DNA of 31,063 nucleotides from IMG/VR virus record IMGVR_UViG_3300031566_005779, positions 1 to 31,063 of that record. One strand, 5' to 3'. The translations under genes were made by a program, and so were the position numbers. Source of the stretch: a virus. A model generated the notes under the pieces. The model saw only the letters and a list, made by a program, of their open reading frames with translations. It was not told the DNA's origin and ran no database searches. Shown one piece after another: positions 17,064 through 25,189 of the stretch; positions within the stretch are counted from its first letter, which is position 1; each line of letters starts with the position of its first letter.

Positions 17064-18587
17064 TTATATTACATTAGGATAATCTGCTGGTACAGCTCCT
17101 GTTAATAAATCAATTGTTGCTGGATCTATATCCACATTACTTAATACTCTATCGGCATACACTCTAATATTATGATTGGAACCTGTTATAGAATAACTAC
17201 CTGCAACATGAGGCGCATTTTCAAAATAAGCCTTAAAGTATTCTATGATTAAATCATGAGTAGCACTATTTACTTCAATACCTTTTACAACGCTACCTGA
17301 TAAAGCAGTGTTAAAGATATTACCTTTAAATACGGTTTTCCAGTTGTTACCACCTAAAGTTACTGCTGTTACATTACTGCAGTAAATATTTCCTTCAAAG
17401 TTTAATTCTCCATTAGCACTTCCAGTTGTAATAGCCTGCCTAGTAGTATTATTTAAAGCATAGATATTACCTTTCATGGTAATTACTTTAGGAATACTAA
17501 AATCAATATTCATAGCCCTTACATTAGGATTAACATAAATATTACCTTCGTGATAATGGCTAGTTCTTTGATATATGGTAGCATCTGTTAAATCACCAGT
17601 CCTATTATCATAAAAATCACCATAATATCTTGGAACACCCGGAGATGTTAACTCAATACCAAATATACCACTAACAAAAGATTGATTGCTCAAAGTTTCC
17701 ATAAATGGACATTCAACCTTAATATCAGCTTCTGCAGCAATCTCACGTTGAGTAAAGATTCTAGCGGTACCTATGCCGGCACCATTTTCCATAACAATCT
17801 TATTTGCTTTAATGTGGGATCTTCCACTAAATATTCTCCAGTAAATTAGATATTGTCTAAATGTCATTCTGATTTCATTACAATCAATAATTACATCTGC
17901 AGTATCTCTAAATATTAAACCAGTGTTAGTTCTGACAACTATATTGTTAGCTTCTAACTTACACACACATCCATTTTGAAAATCCCAATTGTCTGATATA
18001 GTTGCTGTAGATATAAAGTCACCTTTACCATAAATATTACACTCTCCGCCTGCTGCTGAATTAAGCATTTGACCAAATGTTCTACTTACTGTAGCTCCCG
18101 GAAAAAAGTAATAGTTTACATCAGGTATCCATAAGTTGTTAGGATTAGTATAAGTTCCTGGATATACAATGATCATATCACCTGCTTGAGCAGCTGACTG
18201 AGCCTCTGCTAAAGAGTTAAAGTGAAAAGTAGATTTTTCTCTAGCTGCACCAAAAAAAGTAGAGTAACCTCTTGTACTTACAATAAGCGTATTACCTCTT
18301 GGTGACATTTCTAGTGAAGACCATACTCCAGTAACTGAATCGTAAGCCAAAGCTTCTCCTGAATTATTTGACGCATTAACATCTGCTAAATCATTTAATA
18401 CTTCCACACCAGGAGGAAATGATCCACCACCATTTTTAGCAAGTTCCCAAAAGTTACCACGTGGATATCTACTTTGTACATATGTAATAGGTCCTTTAGG
18501 AGTCTGATGAATATATACAGAATTATAGTTTCTAGTTAACGTAGCTGGTGCAGCTTTGCCGCTTTCAAAATCATCTATTTGTGACAT
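17064..18587 (-). CDS. beta-helix tailspike / receptor-binding protein
   Basis: A 507-aa protein. Residues 1-105 form a fibre-like head with GGGSFPPGVEVLNDLADVN and a YDSVTGVWSS motif typical of phage tail-fibre joints. From about 115 a right-handed parallel beta-helix (pectin-lyase-like) begins at FHFNSLAEAQSAAQAGDMII-type sequence and continues with repeated G-N-I-Y and V-I-x-x-N rungs to about 470. No catalytic triad is evident, so binding rather than depolymerisation is the safer reading, but tailspike glycosidases can be hard to see. It lies between lysis-like and tail genes in the tail operon. Confidence 0.7.
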   Translation of the reverse strand: MSQIDDFESGKAAPATLTRNYNSVYIHQTPKGPITYVQSRYPRGNFWELAKNGGGSFPPGVEVLNDLADVNASNNSGEALAYDSVTGVWSSLEMSPRGNTLIVSTRGYSTFFGAAREKSTFHFNSLAEAQSAAQAGDMIIVYPGTYTNPNNLWIPDVNYYFFPGATVSRTFGQMLNSAAGGECNIYGKGDFISTATISDNWDFQNGCVCKLEANNIVVRTNTGLIFRDTADVIIDCNEIRMTFRQYLIYWRIFSGRSHIKANKIVMENGAGIGTARIFTQREIAAEADIKVECPFMETLSNQSFVSGIFGIELTSPGVPRYYGDFYDNRTGDLTDATIYQRTSHYHEGNIYVNPNVRAMNIDFSIPKVITMKGNIYALNNTTRQAITTGSANGELNFEGNIYCSNVTAVTLGGNNWKTVFKGNIFNTALSGSVVKGIEVNSATHDLIIEYFKAYFENAPHVAGSYSITGSNHNIRVYADRVLSNVDIDPATIDLLTGAVPADYPNVI

Positions 18588-18599
18588 AATCTTTTATAT

Positions 18600-19133
18600 T
18601 TAAAATATTGCTGTAGGTTGCTTTAACGCACTTGTTTTAATGTTTTTCTTCAATGCTTTCTTAATGTAAGTATCTGCTTGATCTTTAGTCATAATTTCTC
18701 CTTTATCCCAAGCCTTCAATAATGTAGCCATTTTATCCATAATTACTTCATCTCGTATACCAGATTTCTGTCCTAACCCAGAGACAAGACTTATCTTAGT
18801 GCTGTCTTCCTTAAGTACATCAGCAACAATCTTCTTCTCAATCTTATCACCGGCTTCTTTAGAGAAGTCATGTACTTCAGGTGAAGCTAACACTTCTCCC
18901 AATATAGCAGGATCAATAATGTTAGCTTTAAATTCAGCCTTGACAGCTTCTTTAACAGCAGGTGCTTTATAAGCCTCGATAATCTTATTTTGAAACTCAA
19001 CTTCAGCACCAACTTCTATTAAACCCCATACTTTCTCACCAGCGTAGGCTAATATAGCTAATGCTAATACAATTGTCTTGGTATCAAAAGCTTCTTTAAA
19101 CTTTTTACCCCATGTTTTTTCTTCGGTACTCAT
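18600..19133 (-). CDS. membrane-anchored protein next to holin
   Basis: A 177-aa protein with one N-terminal membrane segment (about 17-38, TIVLALAILAYAGEKVWGLI) and a long, charged, mostly helical soluble domain. It starts inside the holin stop codon (ATGA overlap), so the two are made together. An N-terminally anchored helical protein beside a holin could be an i-spanin or a holin regulator, but no lipoprotein partner is seen and the function is inferred from context only. Confidence 0.5.
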   Translation of the reverse strand: MSTEEKTWGKKFKEAFDTKTIVLALAILAYAGEKVWGLIEVGAEVEFQNKIIEAYKAPAVKEAVKAEFKANIIDPAILGEVLASPEVHDFSKEAGDKIEKKIVADVLKEDSTKISLVSGLGQKSGIRDEVIMDKMATLLKAWDKGEIMTKDQADTYIKKALKKNIKTSALKQPTAIF

Positions 19134-19564
19134 ACGTTATCCTCCTCTATTTGATGTTTAATAATAGCTTGTTTAATCTTTTGCCAAAAATTAAAACCTA
19201 GTAACTTACCAATATTTTCAAAGATACTACGTACCTCAATCATAGCTAACGCACCTGCTGTAATATCTATCCACGGAATAACAGGAGCTAAATATGCTTC
19301 GGCTACCTTAGCAACAATAAGAGCCAAGGGGTAAAGGATCACTTTGGTCAAAAGCCGTTCCATCTTACGTGACTCAACGTGTTTTTTACCTGCCCACCAA
19401 CTACCTTCTATTTTACGTCCATTGGACCACGCAGCCCAAATACCAGTAAATGTATCAGCTGCAATAAGGAAACCAACAGCAACACATGCTTGCCATAAAT
19501 CCATAAAAAACATGCATAAAAATGCAATGATTTCACCAGTGATGATAAGGTATTTCTCTTTCAT
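19130..19564 (-). CDS. phage holin (holin_4 / BlyA-like family)
   Basis: A 144-aa protein with several hydrophobic segments: about 5-35, 72-95 and 97-112. Between the first and second is the family hallmark AADTFTGIWAAW (35-46), then a basic stretch with G-K-K and R-K (59-67), as in the toxin-secretion/phage lysis holin family (Pfam PF05105). Holins open the inner membrane at the end of infection so that lytic enzymes reach the wall. The ATG overlaps the stop of the gene upstream (TAATG). Confidence 0.75.
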   Translation of the reverse strand: MKEKYLIITGEIIAFLCMFFMDLWQACVAVGFLIAADTFTGIWAAWSNGRKIEGSWWAGKKHVESRKMERLLTKVILYPLALIVAKVAEAYLAPVIPWIDITAGALAMIEVRSIFENIGKLLGFNFWQKIKQAIIKHQIEEDNV

Positions 19565-19881
19565 TATTCTTCTTTATTCCATGCTTCCAAGTCATCCATG
19601 TAAGTTACAAGATCTTTATGTTTAAACTGCCAAGGTTGATTAGAACCATCTAATACCTTTGCAAATTCTGCATCCTCTAACTCAACTGACTCATCTACAT
19701 TCAGTTTTTCTAATTTAGCTTCAATCTTAAATCTGATCTTCATCTCATCTTTTGTCCATCCCCCATGTGGTGGAATATTAAGAGTCAATCCTGCAAGATC
19801 AGCATATGTCATTTTTTTTACTTCTTTAGTACCATCTATTCCTATAGTGATACTTGTTTGTTGGTTTTTAAATGTTTTCAT
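19564..19881 (-). CDS. hypothetical protein, 105 aa
   Basis: A small acidic protein with IPPHGGWTKDEMKIRFKIEA (36-55) as its most distinctive stretch and a helical C-terminus. An AACCAACA box overlaps the ATG itself (AACCAACATG). It is coupled to the holin gene. The stretch resembles short proteins found before holins in Bacteroidota phages, but I cannot name a family or function. Confidence 0.6.
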   Translation of the reverse strand: MKTFKNQQTSITIGIDGTKEVKKMTYADLAGLTLNIPPHGGWTKDEMKIRFKIEAKLEKLNVDESVELEDAEFAKVLDGSNQPWQFKHKDLVTYMDDLEAWNKEE

Positions 19882-19900
19882 GTTGGTTATTTATAAATTA

Positions 19901-20401
19901 TTAATATGCTACATCCAAGATCCCCGTCAAGGTATCTTTAAATAACTGTGTTTCTCCAGAATTATTAATACCATCTATAAGAGGTTGTCTATCTCCTTCA
20001 ACGTACAAGTTCATTTCTGAACCAAAGTTTCTCATAAATGTTTTACCTGCCTCCATACCTATAAGTTGAATGGCAGCTCCTTTAGCCTGATTAAGCAATC
20101 TTTTTCTTGCTTTTTCATTTTTTTCCATTCCTCTTCCTATATCTAAATGCTTAACAATAGTTTTATTAGCTTTAGAACTAACACCATCACTACCTATCCA
20201 TTCTATAAAAACAGTTATTGTTTCAATAATACCTGTAAAAGCATTACGTGTATATGTTCTTGTTTCTCTAACCTTTAATCCAGTTGGATTGCCACCATTG
20301 TAATCTGCAAAATATTCAATAATATGAGCATCACCTAAAGGGTTAGGTGTCATTACCTTATAGTAACCTTTTAAATTGTAGTTTTGTTCTTGTATAAACA
20401 T
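19901..20401 (-). CDS. hypothetical tail-region protein, 166 aa
   Basis: A mixed protein: a beta-rich first half (YFADYNGGNPTGLKVRETRTYTR, with ITVFIEWIG), then a basic helical segment (MEKNEKARKRLLNQAKGAA) and a C-terminal beta/helix part. It sits between fibre genes and the lysis cluster in one continuous operon. No motif is recognised. Position suggests a tail or baseplate component. Confidence 0.55.
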   Translation of the reverse strand: MFIQEQNYNLKGYYKVMTPNPLGDAHIIEYFADYNGGNPTGLKVRETRTYTRNAFTGIIETITVFIEWIGSDGVSSKANKTIVKHLDIGRGMEKNEKARKRLLNQAKGAAIQLIGMEAGKTFMRNFGSEMNLYVEGDRQPLIDGINNSGETQLFKDTLTGILDVAY

Positions 20402-20405
20402 AATA

Positions 20406-21605
20406 TTATTTTTCTAAATTAAAACCATAAAGTTCTGCATCACCATTGTAAGAATCTGCTCCTGCTCCTGTAGAGTTTCTTCTTAATGTAAGTTGTAGAA
20501 TTTTACTTCCTGCTGGACCACTAATTGTTCCAACTACAGTGCTTGTTAATGTTTGATCAGCTAAAGCTGTTACATTAACAAAATTCGTTATAGTTCCATC
20601 TACTGCTGTGTAAGCATCATCACCCAAATTAACAAAAGCATAATCTAATTCCCATCCAACTGTTCCTCCTGAAGCTCCAAACTTCATCCAATATAATTTA
20701 ACATCAATATTTGAACCGTCATAAGGAACTCCGTTTCTATCTAAAGCAACATTATATAAAATTTCATCATCTGATGATGCATCAAAAGTAATATAAATCC
20801 CTGCTCCTGCATTTAAAGATGCTGTTGCTCCATTTCTTATACCATCACCTAAGCTTAATGCTGTAGGACTCCAATCAGTAGTAACTCTACCAAGCATTTG
20901 AAAGTCAGTACCATCATACATTAAACTAAAACATTGCCCTGCTAATATATCTCCACTTTTAGTAGCTTTAGAGCCATTTCTTTTTATTGCTTTAGCTCCA
21001 AGTCCGTTTAAATTTAAAGTAGCTGCCGCTGTAGAAGCATCAGTAAATAAAATATTGACAACTAGTCCTGTAGTATAAGCTATGATAGCAGGTGTTAATG
21101 TTGCAGTATAAGTATTTGTTCCTGCTGCTGTAGCATATATTTTTGAACCTGATTGATTTGTATACTTACTTCCCTCTAAGGCAAGAGGTGAAGCATATTT
21201 GATATTATCAGTTCCTGTATTAAGTTCAGCAGCTGTTGCTACTGTTCCGCCTCCGCCAGCACTTATTTTTCCTAAGATCTGGAATCTAGTTCCATCATAA
21301 GAAATAACATAAGCTTGACCAGCAGCAATATCTCCTGAAGCTAAAGCTACGGATCCATTCTTAGTAAGAGCTTTTGCTCCTAATCCATTTACATTTATAG
21401 TAGAAGCTCCTGTATTAGCATTAGTAAAGATTACAAAGAATCTTTGCCCTGATGCATAACTTGTAACTGCTGGTGTAAAACTTATTGTATATGTATCAGT
21501 TCCAGCTGCTGTACCAGAAAACTTACCACTGTTCTGTAATTGAACATCTGTTTCTGAAGCTGTGTAAACATCTACATTAACATTTATATCTCCTAATTGT
21601 CCCAT
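20406..21605 (-). CDS. tail fibre protein with duplicated domain
   Basis: A 399-aa fibre protein. Residues about 26-115 and 150-240 are two copies of one domain of about 85 residues, each with AAGT-x-TYT, a central NGLGAKA(L/I) and ending ISYDGTRFQILG or LMYDGTDFQMLG. Such NGxGAK-type units are common in phage tail-fibre collars. The last 150 residues are a different beta-rich tip domain. The duplication is visible only at protein level, so it is old. It probably forms a trimeric host-contact fibre. Confidence 0.7.
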   Translation of the reverse strand: MGQLGDINVNVDVYTASETDVQLQNSGKFSGTAAGTDTYTISFTPAVTSYASGQRFFVIFTNANTGASTINVNGLGAKALTKNGSVALASGDIAAGQAYVISYDGTRFQILGKISAGGGGTVATAAELNTGTDNIKYASPLALEGSKYTNQSGSKIYATAAGTNTYTATLTPAIIAYTTGLVVNILFTDASTAAATLNLNGLGAKAIKRNGSKATKSGDILAGQCFSLMYDGTDFQMLGRVTTDWSPTALSLGDGIRNGATASLNAGAGIYITFDASSDDEILYNVALDRNGVPYDGSNIDVKLYWMKFGASGGTVGWELDYAFVNLGDDAYTAVDGTITNFVNVTALADQTLTSTVVGTISGPAGSKILQLTLRRNSTGAGADSYNGDAELYGFNLEK

Positions 21606-21609
21606 AATA

Positions 21610-22716
21610 TTATACTGTTAAAACTCCTGCTGTGTTTAAATCTCTTATTAATGTACAAACTAAATCTCTTAATGAAGCACCATTGATTGAATTAGCATTT
21701 ATTGTTCTTAGTGTATTATCATTACTTATTATAAATGTTGTTCCTGAATTTTGATCTCCTGTATTTGTACCAGAGTTTGTTCCTGTTATATCACTCAATA
21801 AAGCTACTGTACCATCAGCATCTTGTAAAGTAATAAGTCTATCACTTGTTAATGTTGCAGTTGTTATTTCACTATTAAAAGTACTATTGTTATATACAAT
21901 TCTTTGTCCTGTACTTATAACTAAGTTGTTAGCTCCTGTTGTATTTCCTGTAGCAAGTACTGTACTAAGAGCAGGAGTACTAACTAAAGTATTTGGATCA
22001 ACCCATCTTGCCAGACCACCACCTGTAACATCACTCAATACTTTACCTAAACCTTCTGTGCCATCTACAAATTCACCTATGTATTTATTAATAGTAGCGG
22101 TACCTAAATTAGAAAAAGCATCTAATTTAACACGCATACCATATAAATTATATGTTCCTTGTGTTGCACCACCTGTAGCATTAATATCTATAAATCTATA
22201 ATTATTTGTACCTGCAGCAGTTTTAGTGTTTAATGTTCTAATCTCAAGTCCTGATATTTGTGCTGCTGCTGTTACGCTATCACCACCTAATACAATCCTT
22301 TGACCCCTATGATTATTTCCATCCGTATTATCCGTAGCAAGGTATAACTTATATCCTAATGTAGGAGTTGTTCCAATAGCAACATTACCATTTTGAAAAT
22401 AAGCATCACCACTTCCTAAATGGAATGCATAACCAGGAGCTGCTATATTAACACCTATTCTATTATTAACAGCATCTATTGTAAATAAACCAGCTTGTGG
22501 ACCATTCAATGAGTCAAATCGAACAACGTCTGTGGCAGCCATAGTAACAACAGTAGTTCCTATTTGTGTTGAGCCAGAACCACCATAAATACCACCACCA
22601 CCTGACAAATCAGATATAGTAGCAAATACATTAGACGCACTAGGGCTATTAGCTCCTACTGCTGCATCATATACATTTTTAGGTAATAATTGTTTTATAT
22701 CAGTTAATCCTCCCAT
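21610..22716 (-). CDS. tail fibre protein
   Basis: A 368-aa protein of low complexity with the features of phage tail fibres: a short conserved N-terminal joint (MGGLTDIKQLLPKN), a glycine-rich hinge (GGGGIYGGSGST), beta-repeat segments such as RIGVNIAAPGYAFHLGSGDAY and NVAIGTTPTLGYKLYLATD, and a GTNSGTNTGDQNSGTTF stretch. The C-terminus has no recognisable S74 autocleavage chaperone domain. It follows the first gene of the tail operon by three bases. Confidence 0.68.
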   Translation of the reverse strand: MGGLTDIKQLLPKNVYDAAVGANSPSASNVFATISDLSGGGGIYGGSGSTQIGTTVVTMAATDVVRFDSLNGPQAGLFTIDAVNNRIGVNIAAPGYAFHLGSGDAYFQNGNVAIGTTPTLGYKLYLATDNTDGNNHRGQRIVLGGDSVTAAAQISGLEIRTLNTKTAAGTNNYRFIDINATGGATQGTYNLYGMRVKLDAFSNLGTATINKYIGEFVDGTEGLGKVLSDVTGGGLARWVDPNTLVSTPALSTVLATGNTTGANNLVISTGQRIVYNNSTFNSEITTATLTSDRLITLQDADGTVALLSDITGTNSGTNTGDQNSGTTFIISNDNTLRTINANSINGASLRDLVCTLIRDLNTAGVLTV

Positions 22717-22719
22717 ATC

Positions 22720-23613
22720 TTAAGTTATTGTAGTTATCACTAAGTCTCCTGTTGCTATTGTTACATAAGGAATAGCTCCTAAAGTATCTCCTTGTCCACC
22801 TGCATCAAAAGAAATTGATTCTCCTGGTTTAAGTGTACCTCCTGCTACAGTGGCATCAGTTAGTCCCGCGTTAAAGAAGGATGCTGATCTTGCACCCGCA
22901 GCTATGCTTGCAGCAGCTACTCCTGATATTCTTTGTAAAGAAGGAGTTCTTACTACTGAAGTTAATTTTGTATTTACAGCAGCTAAAGTAACTTCAGATG
23001 CTCTTGTAGAAAGTGCTACATCGAGATTGGCAGTGTCTAATTTAACTGTATCAATAGCTGTTTCAACGTCTAACAAGGTAGCTTCAGTAGCTAATGTAGT
23101 AAGTAAATTCCCAAGTACTATATTGCCTAATTGTACATTAGTGTTTATAGTACTAAGATTAGTATTAACAACTCCTAATGTAGATTCCGTTGCAAAATCT
23201 TCAGCTGTAAATGTAGCTTCAGTTAACAATTGACCACCTGCATTTAATACTTGTAATTGTGTAAGAATTAAATTCAATACTGCAGAAGGATCTAAATATT
23301 CTAAAGGACCAACAGGTATGTAAAGTGCTCCATTAACATCTTTATATATTACTACTGGTACACCAGTTTCGTAATTAGTTATTTGCTGAACAACTTTATC
23401 TCCGTTTCCTGTATCTCTTACTAATAAAATTTCTATATCTTGATCAGATGCAACAATTGCATTAAGTACAGAAATAAGTGTAGATTCTTGAGCAAGACCT
23501 GACGCAGATGCCGTGGCTGCCTTCTCTAACGCACCTAATAATAATAAAACGCTTTGTTGGTACGGAAAGTTAACCTTCTTGTTACCATATGTATTTGTAT
23601 TTCCCTTAGACAT
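22720..23613 (-). CDS. fibre-like structural protein, first gene of tail operon
   Basis: A 297-aa protein starting MSKGNTNTYGNKK. An upstream in-frame ATG would add 26 hydrophobic residues but lies in the promoter/terminator region, so the ATG at 23613 is chosen. The middle carries heptad-like repeats with an E-(S/A)-T-L start (ESTLISVLNAI, ESTLGVVNTNLSTINTNV, EATLLDVETAIDTV, EVTLAAVNTKLTSV), typical of a trimeric coiled-coil shaft. The C-terminal 70 residues are beta-rich, with a SISFDAGGQGDTL jelly-roll look. A fibre shaft or anchor is likely. Confidence 0.6.
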   Translation of the reverse strand: MSKGNTNTYGNKKVNFPYQQSVLLLLGALEKAATASASGLAQESTLISVLNAIVASDQDIEILLVRDTGNGDKVVQQITNYETGVPVVIYKDVNGALYIPVGPLEYLDPSAVLNLILTQLQVLNAGGQLLTEATFTAEDFATESTLGVVNTNLSTINTNVQLGNIVLGNLLTTLATEATLLDVETAIDTVKLDTANLDVALSTRASEVTLAAVNTKLTSVVRTPSLQRISGVAAASIAAGARSASFFNAGLTDATVAGGTLKPGESISFDAGGQGDTLGAIPYVTIATGDLVITTIT

Positions 23614-23672
23614 AATTCTCGTATTAGTAGTTATACTATTACTTATAATATAATGAAATTCTTTTTGATATA

Positions 23673-23680
23673 CAAATAAA
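23673..23680 (-). promoter_or_regulatory. possible -7 element for tail operon
   Basis: The minus strand reads TTTATTTG followed by TATAT, one base off TAnnTTTG and similar to the elements at 14330 and 5821. It lies inside the T-run of the preceding terminator and 59 bases before the ATG at 23613. No clear -33 TTTG is present. It is the only candidate between the terminator and this long operon. Confidence 0.4.
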
Positions 23681-23706
23681 AAAAGCCTCAAGGTAACTTG
23701 AGGCTT
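23678..23706 (-). terminator. terminator of the accessory (Tad/GroES) operon
   Basis: A perfect ten-pair stem AAGCCTCAAG / CTTGAGGCTT (23683-23692 and 23697-23706) with a four-base loop is followed on the minus strand by a T-run. It closes the operon that ends at 23767 and separates it from the tail genes. Confidence 0.88.
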
Positions 23707-23766
23707 AATCTAAATCCATGAACAGAATTTAATTAATAGCAGGGACTGTAAAGATAATAATAAAAT

Positions 23767-23940
23767 CTATACATGCAAATTTTTTCCTATACTGTTCATA
23801 TAACTCTTAGCATTAGTAAAACAATAGTTTAATAGATGTACCTCACGGTCACTTTGTGGTAAACGAATTTTCACATGAACATTCTTTCTATAATGTACAT
23901 ATGCTTCTATATACCTTAGTTTATGAGGTATATCAGTCAC
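23767..23940 (-). CDS. 57-aa basic protein, GTG start
   Basis: A frame of 57 codons opens with GTG that overlaps the stop of the Acb2/Tad1-like gene (TAGTG) and ends 60 bases before the terminator stem. The peptide is basic (RYIEAYVHYRKNVHVKIR, then a helical LLNYCFTNAKSYMNSIGK). The stop-start overlap and filling of an otherwise empty 3' end favour a real gene, but the non-ATG start and lack of a recognised family leave doubt. If real, it is co-translated with the candidate signal sponge. Confidence 0.45.
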   Translation of the reverse strand: MTDIPHKLRYIEAYVHYRKNVHVKIRLPQSDREVHLLNYCFTNAKSYMNSIGKNLHV

Positions 23941-24389
23941 TAGTCAGCTTTATCAATCCTTGTCTCTAAAATCTTAGAGTAATGTTGCATCGTACTTAGC
24001 TGTAATTGTAAAATGCTTACTTCACTAGCTGGTACTTTTTTTGCCTCAAGTGCATTAGTCAACGCTGTTATCTTTACGTCAAGGTCTTCCTTTTCAATTC
24101 TCAATCTATCAAGGAATGTTGCAGATGGTCTGTATGCTTTATCAAAAACATGTTTAGGACTCATTGAAATATACCCTTCATGATCAGGATGATTCGGTTG
24201 ACTTAATGGATCTGCTTCATATTCCACTAAATAAACTACCTCATCAGGATTTTCATCTTCAGGCACATCCCAACCTCTATAAGCACAATATCCCTTCTTG
24301 GTCATCTCTACGGCTTTGATGTTTTTTGTTCCAGCGTATTGAGTCATTTGACTTACAATAGCACTACCGTTAACGGCTGTATCATTCAT
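23940..24389 (-). CDS. Acb2/Tad1-hairpin-domain protein (candidate cyclic-nucleotide sponge)
   Basis: A 149-aa protein of two parts. Residues about 20-88 are a beta domain with YRGWDVPEDENPDEVVYLVEY and HEGYISMSPKHVFDKAYRP, a module often found in phages joined either to DUF2829 or to a helical hairpin. Residues about 90-148 are a two-helix hairpin (FLDRLRIEKEDLDVKITAL, then a turn and STMQHYSKILETRI), matching the Acb2/Tad1 hairpin pattern. Acb2 and Tad1 bind and sequester cyclic nucleotide signals of CBASS and Thoeris defence. The gene lies directly downstream of a Tad2-like gene, which strengthens the reading. An AACCAACA box lies 12 bases before the ATG. Not shown: which ligand, if any, is bound. 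Confidence 0.65.
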   Translation of the reverse strand: MNDTAVNGSAIVSQMTQYAGTKNIKAVEMTKKGYCAYRGWDVPEDENPDEVVYLVEYEADPLSQPNHPDHEGYISMSPKHVFDKAYRPSATFLDRLRIEKEDLDVKITALTNALEAKKVPASEVSILQLQLSTMQHYSKILETRIDKAD

Positions 24390-24413
24390 AATTATAATTT
24401 TTGTTGGTTAATA

Positions 24414-24821
24414 TTAATCTAAAATTTTCCAATCAGTAGCTAATGTATCAGAAGATGATGCTACCCACCCATTAATATTATTTTCTCTATCTACAATAGC
24501 CATCTGATTACTATATTTAATTGATTGTGCAACTGTTACAGCAGGCCCCTTAATTAAATGAGAAGTAGCTTCAACAGCTTCTTGTTCTAATTTAGCTCTA
24601 GCAATAAACTCATCCTTAACTGATTGAGGTAATGATTGCATCTTAGGAACAATTTCTATATCAATGTTAGCGGGAATTTGCATAAATACAAACATCCCTT
24701 TACCATTCCATCCTGAACGCGCTACACGCTCACCATTTTTTAAAGCAGCAATAGCTTGCCCATAATTACCACGACCTAAGTGTAATGCACCATAAGGTCC
24801 TGGTGAAGTTGATTCACTCAT
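24414..24821 (-). CDS. tad2: DUF2829 / Tad2-like anti-Thoeris protein
   Basis: A 135-aa protein matching DUF2829: YGQAIAALKNGERVARSGWN (20-39) continuing GKGMFVF, a variable helical insert (65-90), then NQMAIVD and the closing signature GWVASSSDTLATDW (118-131). Tad2 proteins of this family form tetramers that trap gcADPR signals made by Thoeris ThsB and can also bind CBASS messengers, blocking suicide signalling. The N-terminal 15 residues are low-complexity. An AACCAACA box lies four bases before the ATG. Neighbour: an Acb2/Tad1-like gene. Family call is strong; the defence target in this host is inferred. Confidence 0.82.
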   Translation of the reverse strand: MSESTSPGPYGALHLGRGNYGQAIAALKNGERVARSGWNGKGMFVFMQIPANIDIEIVPKMQSLPQSVKDEFIARAKLEQEAVEATSHLIKGPAVTVAQSIKYSNQMAIVDRENNINGWVASSSDTLATDWKILD

Positions 24822-24838
24822 AATATGTTGGTTTTGTG

Positions 24839-25168
24839 TTAATGTATTACTGAACGTAATCTACTTAACTGGTTATTTAATTCCATTAATAATTTTGATT
24901 TAGTGTCTGCTTCTGAATGTAATGCATCTAATACATTACTACAATTTACTTTATCAGGTTCTTCGCATAATTTATTATTCATCTGGGATCCAGCTAAATC
25001 ATCAATCATGTTACGCAAGCATAGGACATGTTCAGCCAATTGCTCATTACTACTCTTAGTTCTTTCATGAAGGTTAGCAAAGTTATGCGATGCATCCACC
25101 TTTGTTTTAGCTGACAATGCGGGACCTCTATCATGTCCCGCTGCTGTCGGATTATTTTCTTCAAACAT
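24839..25168 (-). CDS. hypothetical helical protein, 109 aa
   Basis: A polar protein with a disordered N-terminus (MFEENNPTAAGHDRGPAL) and a mostly helical, probably coiled-coil remainder (NLHERTKSSNEQLAEHVLCL; KSKLLMELNNQLSRLRSVI). An AACCAACA box lies four bases before the ATG. Its position between the anchored membrane protein and the Tad2-like gene puts it in the accessory operon. No family recognised. Confidence 0.6.
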   Translation of the reverse strand: MFEENNPTAAGHDRGPALSAKTKVDASHNFANLHERTKSSNEQLAEHVLCLRNMIDDLAGSQMNNKLCEEPDKVNCSNVLDALHSEADTKSKLLMELNNQLSRLRSVIH

Positions 25169-25189
25169 ACTTTGTTGGTTTAATGATTA

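Noticed and set aside
19344-19625. Plus-strand frame of 93 codons opposite the holin gene
   Set aside because: Antisense shadow of the holin; no promoter or leader box on that strand.
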